Shown in pieces: positions 39,216 to 47,038 of a DNA stretch of 64,000 bases; within the stretch, counting starts at the first letter, position 1, and the number at the start of each line of letters is the position of its first letter. The translations under genes and the position numbers were made by a program. The stretch is from Diaminobutyricimonas sp. LJ205 (lineage in GTDB: Bacteria > Actinomycetota > Actinomycetes > Actinomycetales > Microbacteriaceae). A model generated the notes under the pieces. It ran no database searches. It saw only the letters and a program-made list of their open reading frames with translations, and had not been told where the DNA came from. The stretch lies in assembly GCF_009755725.1 (NCBI RefSeq), contig NZ_CP046619.1, positions 1 to 64,000 of the forward strand. The letters are read 5' to 3'.

Positions 39216-40109
39216 GGTCTTCCCTTCGGCTAACGGTGTTAGCGAAACTCTATGGCTAACATTGTTAGCCGTCAAGAGCTGGGCCACGATCACCGCAGTG
39301 AGGGCCGTCCCGAGGCCAAGCAGCTGCAGCGGAGCGAGGGCCTGGCCGAGGATCCACCAGCCGAGCAGCGTGGCGACGATTGGGCTGAGCAGCCCCAGGA
39401 AAGCGGCGCTCGTCGCGGTCAGCCGGCCAAGCCCCCAGAACCAGATCGAATAGCCGAACACCGAGTTCACCAGCGCGAGGTAGCCAAAGCCGACGAGGTT
39501 GGTTGCCGAGATTGTGGTCGGCAGTCCCTCGAGCAGCAGCAACGCCGGCAACAGCATCAGACCGCCCGTGGTGAGCTGCCAGGCGGTGAATGCGGACAAC
39601 GGCACCGGCCGACCCCAGCGCTTGACCAGCACGAGGCCGGCCGCCATCGAGGCTGCCCCGCCCACGCCGGCGAGCACGCCAACCGGATCGAGAAGGGCCT
39701 CGGCCTGCAGTACCAGCAGGCCAACGCCGGTCACCCCGGCAAGGCCGGTGATCGCTGTGTGCAGGCGAATCTTCTCCTGCAGTACGAGCGCCGACAGGAT
39801 GAGCACGATGATCGGCTGAAGTGAACCAACCGTCGCCGCGACACCGCCGGGGAGCCGATACGCCGAGATGAACAGGAGCACGAAGAACACGCCGATATTG
39901 AGCGCGCCGAGCACCGGAGCCTTCCACCACCACGATCCGGTGGGCAGCTGTCGCGCCAGCGCCAGTAGCAGCAGTCCGGCGGGCAGGGCTCGAACCGTCG
40001 CGGCGAGGAGCGGCCGGTCGGCGGGCAGCAACTCGGTTGTCGCGAGATAGGTGGTTCCCCAGAGGGCGGGTGCCACCCCGGTCAGCAGCGTGGCACGGAG
40101 CGTGTTCAT
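38772..40109 (-). CDS. EamA/DMT-family transporter, frame open into SRPBCC gene
   Basis: The first ~290 codons encode an EamA drug/metabolite exporter with ten helices: two EamA units, with WGTTYLATTELLP at the start and VNSVFGYSIWFWGLGRL in the second. After AVIVAQLL the frame has no stop: it continues through the two palindromes and then in frame through the SRPBCC gene to 38772 (445 residues). A typical EamA protein ends near 300. Either a fusion is made by readthrough, or the stop has been lost. The SRPBCC part has its own ribosome site. The start could be 40109 or, less likely, 40124. Confidence 0.7.
   Translation of the reverse strand: MNTLRATLLTGVAPALWGTTYLATTELLPADRPLLAATVRALPAGLLLLALARQLPTGSWWWKAPVLGALNIGVFFVLLFISAYRLPGGVAATVGSLQPIIVLILSALVLQEKIRLHTAITGLAGVTGVGLLVLQAEALLDPVGVLAGVGGAASMAAGLVLVKRWGRPVPLSAFTAWQLTTGGLMLLPALLLLEGLPTTISATNLVGFGYLALVNSVFGYSIWFWGLGRLTATSAAFLGLLSPIVATLLGWWILGQALAPLQLLGLGTALTAVIVAQLLTANNVSHRVSLTPLAEGKTMKTITTSIRIDAPAETVWRALTDTARFPEWNPFVSEVEGTLRVGEQLRIRISPPGGKGMTFRPRVTAATPNRKLAWLGSLGIRGLFDGEHSFTIEPLEDGGCLFTHAESFRGLLVPLMPGMFVQTEAGFHLMNKALRDRAESMVAPL
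39229..39270. promoter_or_regulatory. Two palindromes: candidate TetR operators
   Basis: GCTAACGGTGTTAGC (39229-39243) and GGCTAACATTGTTAGCC (39254-39270) share the arms GCTAAC/GTTAGC and are 26 bp centre to centre. They lie 14-55 bp before the SRPBCC-tetR operon. Paired short palindromes ahead of a tetR operon are typical operators. They also lie inside the open reading frame of the upstream EamA gene. Confidence 0.78.
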
Positions 40110-40121
40110 CAGACATCCAAT

Positions 40122-40202
40122 CAATCAGTGATTGCTTAGTAGTAAGCTAAATCTAAGTCAGTCGAATGTCAATGGGCGAGTGAACACTCTCTTAGTCGTA
40201 AG
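40122..40202. promoter_or_regulatory. MarR/EamA divergent promoter with palindromes
   Basis: This gap between eamA and marR has CTTAGTAGTAAG (40135-40146) and CTTAGTCGTAAG (40191-40202), identical at 11 of 12 bases and each with arms CTTA/TAAG. CAATCAGTGATTG (40122-40134) is a 13-bp palindrome beside the eamA start. The second site lies 18 bp before the marR start. I infer that MarR binds here to control itself and the EamA gene. Confidence 0.65.
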
Positions 40203-40219
40203 CGGGTTAGGGTCAGAGG

Positions 40220-40702
40220 ATGAGCGACGCGGTGGACGACATCCTGAGCCAGTGGCAGCGGGAACGACCGGATCTCGATGCGTCTCCGATGGGGGTCTTC
40301 GGCCGGATCGCCCGTCTGGCGGTGCTGCAGCGGGAGGCCAGCGAAGAGCGACTTGCCCCGTTCGGCATCAACGCCGCCGAGTTCGACGTGCTGGCGACCT
40401 TGCTGCGCAGCGGCTCACCGTACAGCCTCACGCCGGGGCGCCTGGCGAAATCGGCCATGGTCACCACCGGCGGCATGACCGGCCGGATCAACCGGCTCGA
40501 AGCCAAGGGGCTGGTCGTGCGTGACGGGAACGACGCCGACCGCCGCAGCATCCGTGTTCGCCTCACCGAGGAGGGGAAGCGAACGACGGATGCCGCGGTG
40601 GCCGCGCATCTCAGCGCGGAGTCGAGCTTGCTCGAGCCGCTCAGTGAGCCTGAGCGGGCTCGGTTGGCAGCGCTGCTGGCGAAGCTGACCGGCGGGCGCT
40701 GA
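40220..40702 (+). CDS. MarR family transcriptional regulator
   Basis: This 160-residue winged-helix repressor has the MarR pattern (INAAEFDVLATLLRSG, LTPGRLAKSAMVTTGGMTGR, INRLEAKGLVVRD, DDRRSIRV-like wing). AGAGG precedes the ATG at 40220. It is divergent from the EamA exporter, a frequent regulator/efflux pairing, and two CTTA-N4-TAAG sites lie in the gap. The 3' end overlaps the convergent CPBP gene by 62 bp. The ligand is unknown. Confidence 0.9.
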   Translation: MSDAVDDILSQWQRERPDLDASPMGVFGRIARLAVLQREASEERLAPFGINAAEFDVLATLLRSGSPYSLTPGRLAKSAMVTTGGMTGRINRLEAKGLVVRDGNDADRRSIRVRLTEEGKRTTDAAVAAHLSAESSLLEPLSEPERARLAALLAKLTGGR

Positions 40703-41639
40703 CCGGGTACTGCCTGGTGACCACCAGGATGGCGATGAGCACAGCCATCACGATCCACCCGGTGTAGCCGAGAGTGCCGGCCGCGGCGGGGTCGATCGGG
40801 TGGCCGGCGGCCACAATCAGTGCGCCGAGCCCGGCCGTGCCGTTGATAAAGGCGTGGGCGAGGGCGGCCGCCCAGACCGTGCCCGAGGCATCCGTGATCC
40901 ATCCGAGCAGCACCGACATCAGCACGCAGGCGACCACCATGAAGGCCAGCGCGGCGACCGCGGGGTAACCGGGGTAGTTGTAACCGAGCAGGACCATGGG
41001 TGCGTGCCAGAGTCCCCAGATGACGCCGGTGATCACGGCGCCCGTCCACTGGCCGTAGCGCTCGGACAGGCGCGGCTGCAGCCAGCCCCGCCAGCCGAGT
41101 TCCTCGCCGAGGGCGGGAATGACGTTGATCAGCGGCGCGACCAGCATCGTCGCCAGTTGCGCGAAGACGAGCGTTTCAACGGGGAGGGCCTGGGCGGCCG
41201 CGGCCGCCGGGACGGGCTGTGAGGCCGCGCCGGAGACGGACTTGAGGACCTCCGCGAACCCGCTGAAGCCCACCAGGTCGGCCTGGAACACGCCGAGCGC
41301 AGCGGCAAGGGCGAACACCGCGACGGTGAGCGCGATCGGGCCGAGCCAGGCGATCACGTAGTACGGCAGGGTGCGCCGGAACTTCCGCCGCGGGCGTAGC
41401 GTCGTCAACCGGGTGAAGCGCTCACCACTCGGCGCCACCCACTCGGTGATCCGAGCGGCGAGGGCGGGCGCGAACATCAGCACCACGCCCAGGGCGAGGG
41501 CGCCCGGAGTGGCGAGGCCCTGGCCGCTCAGCCAGAGCGGCAGGACGATGAGCCAGGCGAGCCCGTAGGCGAGAAGAACGAACAGCACGGTGGGGTTCAT
41601 ACGCCCGATTTTTGAGCGCACTGAAGGAAGGTTTGTCAT
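40641..41639 (-). CDS. CPBP family intramembrane metalloprotease
   Basis: The 332-residue membrane protein has about eight helices and the full CPBP motif set: GEELGWRGWLQPRL (EExxWRG), WGLWHAP, and AAALAHAFIN. These are the zinc-binding residues of Rce1/CAAX-type intramembrane proteases. The ATG at 41639 has AAGGA seven bases upstream. It is the last gene of the minus-strand set beginning with the HTH gene at 42936. Its 3' end overlaps marR. The substrate is unknown. Confidence 0.9.
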   Translation of the reverse strand: MTNLPSVRSKIGRMNPTVLFVLLAYGLAWLIVLPLWLSGQGLATPGALALGVVLMFAPALAARITEWVAPSGERFTRLTTLRPRRKFRRTLPYYVIAWLGPIALTVAVFALAAALGVFQADLVGFSGFAEVLKSVSGAASQPVPAAAAAQALPVETLVFAQLATMLVAPLINVIPALGEELGWRGWLQPRLSERYGQWTGAVITGVIWGLWHAPMVLLGYNYPGYPAVAALAFMVVACVLMSVLLGWITDASGTVWAAALAHAFINGTAGLGALIVAAGHPIDPAAAGTLGYTGWIVMAVLIAILVVTRQYPVSARRSASPAALPTEPAQAH

Positions 41640-41702
41640 GGCATGTCCTTAGGTAGGTAGGAGGTGCGTGTACGGAGTGGTGCGGGTTAGTGCGTGGTGC
41701 GG

Positions 41703-42383
41703 TTAGAGCAGAGTGAGGGCGAGACCCGCGCCGAGGGCGAGAGCGCCGACCGCGAGCAGTGCCAGCTCGGTCAAGACGATGTGCGTCTTCGCGAACCGCA
41801 CGGCGAGCATGTTGGTCACCGAGTGCACTGGAAGCGTGAGCAGCACGAACCACGGCGAGGCGAACAGCAGCAAGGTGAAGCCGATGTGAAGTGCGGTGGC
41901 GCTCCCGCGCTCGAGTGCTCCCCAGAAGCCGTTCTGCGGCTCGGTCATGCCGAGGTCGCGCAGGGCCTGCTGAGCCTCAAGCGATTTCGGGTCGTCCTTG
42001 GTCATCAGGTTGGCCAGCACCAGCAGGTTGACTACGACGACCAGCACCTCAATGGTTGCCCAGCCGAAGCCGGCCCAGAGTGCGTCGTCGAGCGTGTCGA
42101 TGACCAGGAGTACCAGGGCGAGCCGGACGAGCTCCTCGGCCGGGCCGGATGCCCAGCCGACGACGGTCATCGCCTTGTCCTTGCCGACCAGCTTCATGGC
42201 GATCAGGGCGACGGGCTGGCGCAGCACGAGCGCGAGCAGCCAGCCTGCTGCGCCGAGGGCGAGCGGCAGCCAGTGCGGCGCGCCAATGGCGGCGATCAGG
42301 ACCCCGGCGGCGATGATCGAGGCGATGAGCAGGGGCGGTGTGTTCCGTCGAGTGTGGGTAGCGAGTACGGCGAGGTCAGTCAC
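41703..42383 (-). CDS. Multi-pass membrane protein, hypothetical (possible YhfC/PrsW-like)
   Basis: This 226-residue protein has about six membrane helices. GWASGPAEELVRLALVLLV contains a Glu-Glu and Arg in a helix, reminiscent of intramembrane peptidases, but other motifs are not clear. The GTG start overlaps the HTH gene stop by eight bases (GTGACTGA). Gene order HTH regulator, this protein, CPBP protease suggests a small membrane module. Confidence 0.6.
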   Translation of the reverse strand: MTDLAVLATHTRRNTPPLLIASIIAAGVLIAAIGAPHWLPLALGAAGWLLALVLRQPVALIAMKLVGKDKAMTVVGWASGPAEELVRLALVLLVIDTLDDALWAGFGWATIEVLVVVVNLLVLANLMTKDDPKSLEAQQALRDLGMTEPQNGFWGALERGSATALHIGFTLLLFASPWFVLLTLPVHSVTNMLAVRFAKTHIVLTELALLAVGALALGAGLALTLL

Positions 42384-42936
42384 GGGATTCTCCGTTCGGG
42401 CGGTCGATCGGCATTGATACGGTGCCGATGAGGCGAGGGGTGCGGTCGGCGGTGCGGGGGTTGTCGAGTCGCGCGTGCAGAGCGCCGCGCACCTCGGCGA
42501 GAAGTTCAAGAAGTTCGGAGTCGGTGAGGTTGAGCACGATCTCGCGGTAGCCGACGCCGTCGGCGACCAGGTCGATGTCCGGGCGGTCAAGGTAGTGACC
42601 GAACTCGCCGAGCAGGCCGGCGAGGAAGGTGGCGAAGTAGCGGAAGTGATCCTCGCGGGTCGCGTTGGCGAGATCCTCGGCGGTCAGGATCGCTGCGCCG
42701 CGGGCCATCGCGTAAGTGCGTTCAACGGCCCCGCGAACCTGCGTCTGTTCGACGACCTCGATCAGGCCGGCTTCGAGCATGGCGTTCAGGTGCCGGTACA
42801 GGGTCGCCTGCGGCAGCGTTGGCAGCGCCGCGGCGAGCTGCTTAGTGGTGCGAGTCGCGGATCCGAGCTCTCGCAGGATCGCCATGCGCTGCGGGTGCAG
42901 CAGCACGTCGGCCTTCTCCAGTGGTTTCGCTCTCAT
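42376..42936 (-). CDS. Winged-helix (ArsR-like) transcriptional regulator
   Basis: The 186-residue protein has an ArsR/PadR-like winged helix near residues 10-75 (VLLHPQRMAILRELGS, TTKQLAAALPTLPQATLYRHL, NAMLEAGLIEVVEQ). The C-terminal 100 residues are helical, of a type common in Actinobacteria. An imperfect palindrome lies just upstream (42946-42965). The open frame extends 13 codons earlier, but the ATG at 42936 fits the domain. It probably controls the two downstream membrane genes. Confidence 0.82.
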   Translation of the reverse strand: MRAKPLEKADVLLHPQRMAILRELGSATRTTKQLAAALPTLPQATLYRHLNAMLEAGLIEVVEQTQVRGAVERTYAMARGAAILTAEDLANATREDHFRYFATFLAGLLGEFGHYLDRPDIDLVADGVGYREIVLNLTDSELLELLAEVRGALHARLDNPRTADRTPRLIGTVSMPIDRPNGESRD

Positions 42937-42945
42937 GATTGAGAA

Positions 42946-42965
42946 CGTTATCACGAACGATAATG
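42946..42965. promoter_or_regulatory. Candidate operator upstream of ArsR-like regulator
   Basis: CGTTATC (42946-42952) and GATAATG (42959-42965) form an inverted repeat with one mismatch and a 6-nt spacer, ten bases before the regulator start. Its AT-rich core stands out from the surrounding GC-rich sequence. The operator role is inferred. Confidence 0.45.
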
Positions 42966-42994
42966 GTCGTGTCAAGCATCCGTTTTTTCGCTGC

Positions 42995-43054
42995 CGCTAG
43001 CGTTTCGGCCATCCGCGCCGGAACCTTCGCTAGCGCCGGGCCGAAAGGCTAGCG
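42995..43054. repeat. Imperfect inverted repeat with GCTAGCG core
   Basis: GCTAGCGTTTCGGCC (42996-43010) pairs with GGCCGAAAGGCTAGC (43039-43053) with one mismatch, and one more pair extends the arms. A further GCTAGCG lies in the loop (43029-43035). It sits between the HAD gene end and the upstream side of the HTH gene. The nearby T run (42982-42987) is on the wrong side and strand to make it a HAD terminator. Confidence 0.55.
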
Positions 43055-43131
43055 CCACGGTGGGTGGAGAGCTCGGCAGAGGGTCGGGCGAGAGGGGTTG
43101 GACGGGACTGCCCGGGCTGGACAGCGGCTCG

Positions 43132-43806
43132 TCAGTTGACGACGGCCTTCTCCTCCTGCTCGGCGAAGAGCAGTTCGGCGAGCTCAGCGGGGGTCGAGAC
43201 GACCGCGATGGCGTCGGCGAATTCCTCGGGCGAGCCGTAACCCCAGTCGACGCCGATGGTCGGGATGCCATGGGCTGCTGCGCCCTCCACATCATGGATG
43301 CGGTCGCCGACCATCACCGGGTTGGAGACGTCAGCACCGACACTCTCCAGCCGGACGAGCGCCTCGGCGATGACATCAGCCTTCTCGCTGCGGGTCTCGT
43401 CGGCGGAGGCGCCGGTGATCACGGTGAAGTGATTGGCCAGGTCGAAGTGCTCGAGCATCAGCGTGGCCGGCAACTCCGGCTTGCTGGTTGCCAGCGAGAA
43501 CGGGATGCCGCGGCGGTGGATGTCGCGGATGAGCGCAGGCATGCCGGGGAACAGCGTGCTGTCGTAGGCGCCGTCGTCGAGGTACTTGGCCCGGTACACA
43601 GCAAGCGCCTCATTGGCTTGCTCGAGGTTCAGCCCGGCGAAGTCGCGGAACGAGTCCATGATCGGCGGGCCCACCCACTTGAGCAGGTCCTCGGCCGGCG
43701 GTACCGGCTGCCCGATCTGCTCGAGTGTCCACTTGAGCGTGGAGATGATCCCCGGCGCGGAGTCGGTGATTGTTCCGTCGAGATCGAGCAGGATGCAGCT
43801 GTACAT
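43132..43806 (-). CDS. HAD-family hydrolase (phosphoglycolate-phosphatase-like)
   Basis: The 224-residue phosphatase has the HAD motif I DLDGTITDS (Asp8, Asp10), the cap region, motif III-like ATSKPELP, and motif IV VMVGDRIHDVEGAAAHG. Length and cap fit the Gph/PGP-like class. It is the last gene of the MFS-nucS-coiled-coil-HAD series, 21 bp after the coiled-coil gene. The substrate is unknown. Confidence 0.88.
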   Translation of the reverse strand: MYSCILLDLDGTITDSAPGIISTLKWTLEQIGQPVPPAEDLLKWVGPPIMDSFRDFAGLNLEQANEALAVYRAKYLDDGAYDSTLFPGMPALIRDIHRRGIPFSLATSKPELPATLMLEHFDLANHFTVITGASADETRSEKADVIAEALVRLESVGADVSNPVMVGDRIHDVEGAAAHGIPTIGVDWGYGSPEEFADAIAVVSTPAELAELLFAEQEEKAVVN

Positions 43807-43827
43807 AGTGGGTTCAGCCTAGGCCGG

Positions 43828-45039
43828 TTAGTGCTGCATGGTGTCGTAGCGGGCGAGGGCATCGGCATCCATCGCCCTGGTGGACGCCCGGCGCGCGGCG
43901 TCGAGCGCGGCAACCGGGTCGGCCTCGTCGCGGGCCAGCGCAAGCTGGCGTTCCGCCTCGGCCAGTCGGGTGCGGGCATCCGTGCGCACCCGTCCCCGGT
44001 GCGCGGCGATGTAGTCGGCCGCGGCTGCGATGTGGCTCTCCGCCTGGCGCATCGCTCCGGTCAGAGCGGCGCGTGCCTGCTCCAGGCGGCGTTCCGCGCT
44101 GCGGGCACCGGCGAGGGCGGTGTCGAGCCGGTCGCCGACGCGCTGCAGGCGGTCGATCGCGGCGCGCGGGCCGTGGCTCGCGGCGGCGCTGTCGGCGGCT
44201 GCGAGTTCGGCCTCGACCTCGGCGATCGCCTCGTTCACCGCGTCGCGCTGGTCGGGTTCGGGATGCGTGTCACGCACCTCGCGGGCCTCGACCAGGCTCG
44301 CCCTCAGCTCGTCGATGAGCGCGTTCAGATCGAGCGTTGCCTGGGCAGCGTCACGCTCGGCGCGGGCGGCCGCGTCGAGGATCCGCGCCGCCCGGGCCGC
44401 GGACTGCTCGGCTTCGCGGATGACCGGCCCGACCGGGGCGCGCCCACCGAGTAACTCCTCAGCACGGTTAGCGGCAGCCGTGGCATCCGCGAGCAGTGCC
44501 GCCGGGGCGGCCTGGGCGGAGACATCCGGTGCCTGCAGGCGGCCGCGCGTGGCCTCGATCAGCGCGCGCACGCGCTGAAGATCCTGTGGCGCATCCTGCT
44601 CACGGCCGCGACGGGCGTCGAAGTCGTGCTTCTGCTCGGTGAGCACCTCGGTCGCAGACTCGCAGAGAGTGATGATGCGGCGGTTCCACTCGCGGCGCTG
44701 GCGCTCGGAGTCGGGTATCGAGTCATCCAGCCGTTGCCGCAGCGCGAACGCCTCGCGGGCGATCTGCTTGGCCGAGCGGATCGCGTCGGCGAACTCGGCG
44801 GTGTCGGCCACACCGAACTGGGCGATCGCGAAACCGAGCTCGTCTTCGCTGTCGTGGATCAGGTCGTCGAGCCGCACGAGCGCGCTGCCTGCCCGCAGCT
44901 CGACCTCACGGACGATGACATCGATCGCGGCAGGCCGCCGATTGCGCCGGGCGATCACGATGATCGAGATGATGGTGGCGGCGGCGGCGAGGATGCCGAG
45001 CGTGGCGACGGCCACGGTGAGCGCGCCGACCAGTTCCAT
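43828..45039 (-). CDS. Membrane-anchored coiled-coil protein
   Basis: The 403-residue protein has one N-terminal membrane helix (about 5-31, VAVATLGILAAAATIISIIVIA). The rest is a long Ala/Glu/Arg-rich coiled coil with repeated helices (EAEQSAARAARILDAAARAE, ERRLEQARAALTGAMRQAE). It resembles the C-terminal half of some TPM-domain proteins but lacks the TPM domain. The ATG overlaps the nucS stop by one base (TGATG). Its function is unknown; a structural or scaffold role is a guess. Confidence 0.7.
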   Translation of the reverse strand: MELVGALTVAVATLGILAAAATIISIIVIARRNRRPAAIDVIVREVELRAGSALVRLDDLIHDSEDELGFAIAQFGVADTAEFADAIRSAKQIAREAFALRQRLDDSIPDSERQRREWNRRIITLCESATEVLTEQKHDFDARRGREQDAPQDLQRVRALIEATRGRLQAPDVSAQAAPAALLADATAAANRAEELLGGRAPVGPVIREAEQSAARAARILDAAARAERDAAQATLDLNALIDELRASLVEAREVRDTHPEPDQRDAVNEAIAEVEAELAAADSAAASHGPRAAIDRLQRVGDRLDTALAGARSAERRLEQARAALTGAMRQAESHIAAAADYIAAHRGRVRTDARTRLAEAERQLALARDEADPVAALDAARRASTRAMDADALARYDTMQH

Positions 45040-45734
45040 CAGAACAACCGGGAGTGGCTGTCGTCCAGGCCGCGCATGGCGTCGTAATCGAGGGTGACGC
45101 AGCGGATGCCGCGGTCCTCCGCAAGCGTCCGGGCCTGCGGCTTGATCTCCTGGGCGGCGAACACTCCCTGCACCGGTGCGAGATGCGGGTCGCGGTTCAT
45201 CAGCTCGAGGTAGCGGGTGAGCTGCTCGACGCCGTCGATGTCGCCGCGACGCTTGATCTCGACGGCGACGCTGGCGCCCGTGTCGTCGCGGGCGAGGATG
45301 TCAACCGGGCCGATCGCGGTCATGTATTCGCGGCGCACCAGCGAGTAGCCGTCGCCGAGCAGGTCGATCTGTTCGGCCAGCAGCTTCTGCAGGTGAGCTT
45401 CGACGCCGTCCTTGATGAGACCGGGGTCAACGCCCAGATGGTGCTCGGTGTCGTGCAGCACCTCGTGCACGTTCACCACGAGCACGTCGGTGGTCTTGGT
45501 CTGGGTGACTTTCCACACCTCGGTGACGCCGGCTTCAGCGGCATCCGCCTCGGGTTCATGCATTGCGATGGTGCACGGCGGGCTCATCCAGTTGAGCGGC
45601 TTGTAACTGCCGCCGTCGCTGTGCACGAGCAGGCTGCCATCGCTCTTGAGCATCAGCAGCCGGGTTGCCAACGGGAGGTGTGCACTCAGCCGGCCGGCGT
45701 AATCGACGGAGCAACGGGCAATGACAAGACGCAC
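45039..45734 (-). CDS. nucS: Endonuclease NucS (EndoMS), mismatch repair
   Basis: NucS cuts both strands at mismatches and provides mutation avoidance in Actinobacteria lacking MutS/MutL. The 231-residue protein has an N-terminal DNA-binding domain ([18 protein letters not shown]) and a RecB-like nuclease domain with [10 protein letters not shown] and VAVEIKRRG (the D...ExK triad). The C-terminus SHSRLF looks like a beta-clamp-binding tail. GTG start at 45734. It follows MFS by 9 bp. Confidence 0.95.
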   Translation of the reverse strand: MRLVIARCSVDYAGRLSAHLPLATRLLMLKSDGSLLVHSDGGSYKPLNWMSPPCTIAMHEPEADAAEAGVTEVWKVTQTKTTDVLVVNVHEVLHDTEHHLGVDPGLIKDGVEAHLQKLLAEQIDLLGDGYSLVRREYMTAIGPVDILARDDTGASVAVEIKRRGDIDGVEQLTRYLELMNRDPHLAPVQGVFAAQEIKPQARTLAEDRGIRCVTLDYDAMRGLDDSHSRLF

Positions 45735-45743
45735 GCGACGAGT

Positions 45744-46985
45744 TTAGTTGCTGGCATCCGCGTCGGCGTCCAACGGGCGCCGGGAGGGCTCGCGTGCTGC
45801 CGGCGCCACCGCTCCGGCGACGCCGATCAGCACCAGCACCACGAGCAGGGCGTTCAGCAGGCCGACCTGCTCGCCGAGGAAACCGATCACCGGCGGTCCG
45901 ACGAGGAAGGCGCAGTACCCGACGATGGCGACTGCGCTGACGGTGGCCGCGGCGCTGCGCGGGTCATCGGCGGCGGCAGACATCCCGACCGGGAAGCCGA
46001 GCGCCGAACCGAGGCCCCAGAGCACCACCCCGGCGCCCGCGACCCAGGGATTGGGCACCAGGATCACCAGCAGCAGCCCGACTCCGGCGAGCACGGATGA
46101 CACGCGCAGCACCGGAACCCGGCCGAACCGGTCGAGGAACCTCACCCCGACCAGCCGACCCACCGTCATCGCGGTGACGAAAATGCCGAAGACGAACGCG
46201 CCGGTGGCGTTGTCGACCCCGTGGCCGTCGACCATGGCCAGGGCGAGCCAGTCGTTCGCCGATCCCTCGGCGAACGCCATCCCGAGCACGATCAGTCCAA
46301 TCAGCAGCGTGCGCCGGTCGCGCCACACGCCCAGCCTCTCGCGCCACGTGGTGGTCGGCGGCGTGTCATCCTCATGCCCGAGCACATGCTCGGAACCCGC
46401 GTAGCGCACGGCGATGATCGCGCCCACCGCCATCACCACCGCGACGGCGCCGATGTGCACGCCGATCGGCACGCCGAGCAGTTCGGCGAGGCCACCGGCT
46501 GCAGCGCCGAGCATCGTGCCGATGCTGAAGAACGCGTGATAAATCGGCATCACGGTTCGGCCGAGCACGCGCTCATTCGCCGCGCCGGAGACGTTCATTG
46601 CCACGTCGCACGCGGCCATGCCCACTCCGAAGATCGCGAGCCCCATGAAGGTCAGCCAGAAGTTCACCGTCACCGTGACGAACAGTCCGGCGATCACGAG
46701 ACCAGCCGCGCCGGCGATGATCCCGGTGGCCATGGTGGCGCGCGACCCGAACGTCGCCACGACATGGCCGGCGGCGATGAGCCCCACGATCGAGCCGGCC
46801 GACAGCCCGAAGATCAGCCAGCCCATCTCGGTCGTGGAGGCACCGAGCACGTCTCGCACCGCGGGCACCCGGGCAAGCCAGCTGGCGATGCCGATGCCGG
46901 AGAGGGCGAACACCACGAAGAGCGCGTTCCGCCACGCGGTGACGTGGGCACGAGTCATCCGGCCCGGATAGATTCGCTCGGTCAC
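45744..46985 (-). CDS. Major facilitator superfamily transporter
   Basis: This 413-residue protein has 12 membrane helices, two six-helix bundles, with the MFS-type GWLIFGLSAGSIVGLI and a central loop (SEHVLGHEDDTPPTTTWRER). No specific substrate can be read. GTG start at 46985; it heads the MFS-nucS-coiled-coil-HAD series, though co-transcription may not mean shared function. Confidence 0.88.
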   Translation of the reverse strand: MTERIYPGRMTRAHVTAWRNALFVVFALSGIGIASWLARVPAVRDVLGASTTEMGWLIFGLSAGSIVGLIAAGHVVATFGSRATMATGIIAGAAGLVIAGLFVTVTVNFWLTFMGLAIFGVGMAACDVAMNVSGAANERVLGRTVMPIYHAFFSIGTMLGAAAGGLAELLGVPIGVHIGAVAVVMAVGAIIAVRYAGSEHVLGHEDDTPPTTTWRERLGVWRDRRTLLIGLIVLGMAFAEGSANDWLALAMVDGHGVDNATGAFVFGIFVTAMTVGRLVGVRFLDRFGRVPVLRVSSVLAGVGLLLVILVPNPWVAGAGVVLWGLGSALGFPVGMSAAADDPRSAAATVSAVAIVGYCAFLVGPPVIGFLGEQVGLLNALLVVLVLIGVAGAVAPAAREPSRRPLDADADASN

Positions 46986-47038
46986 GGCGGCATCCTCACG
47001 GTTGGTGGTGTGCCCACGCTAACTGACGGGTCGGAGGA

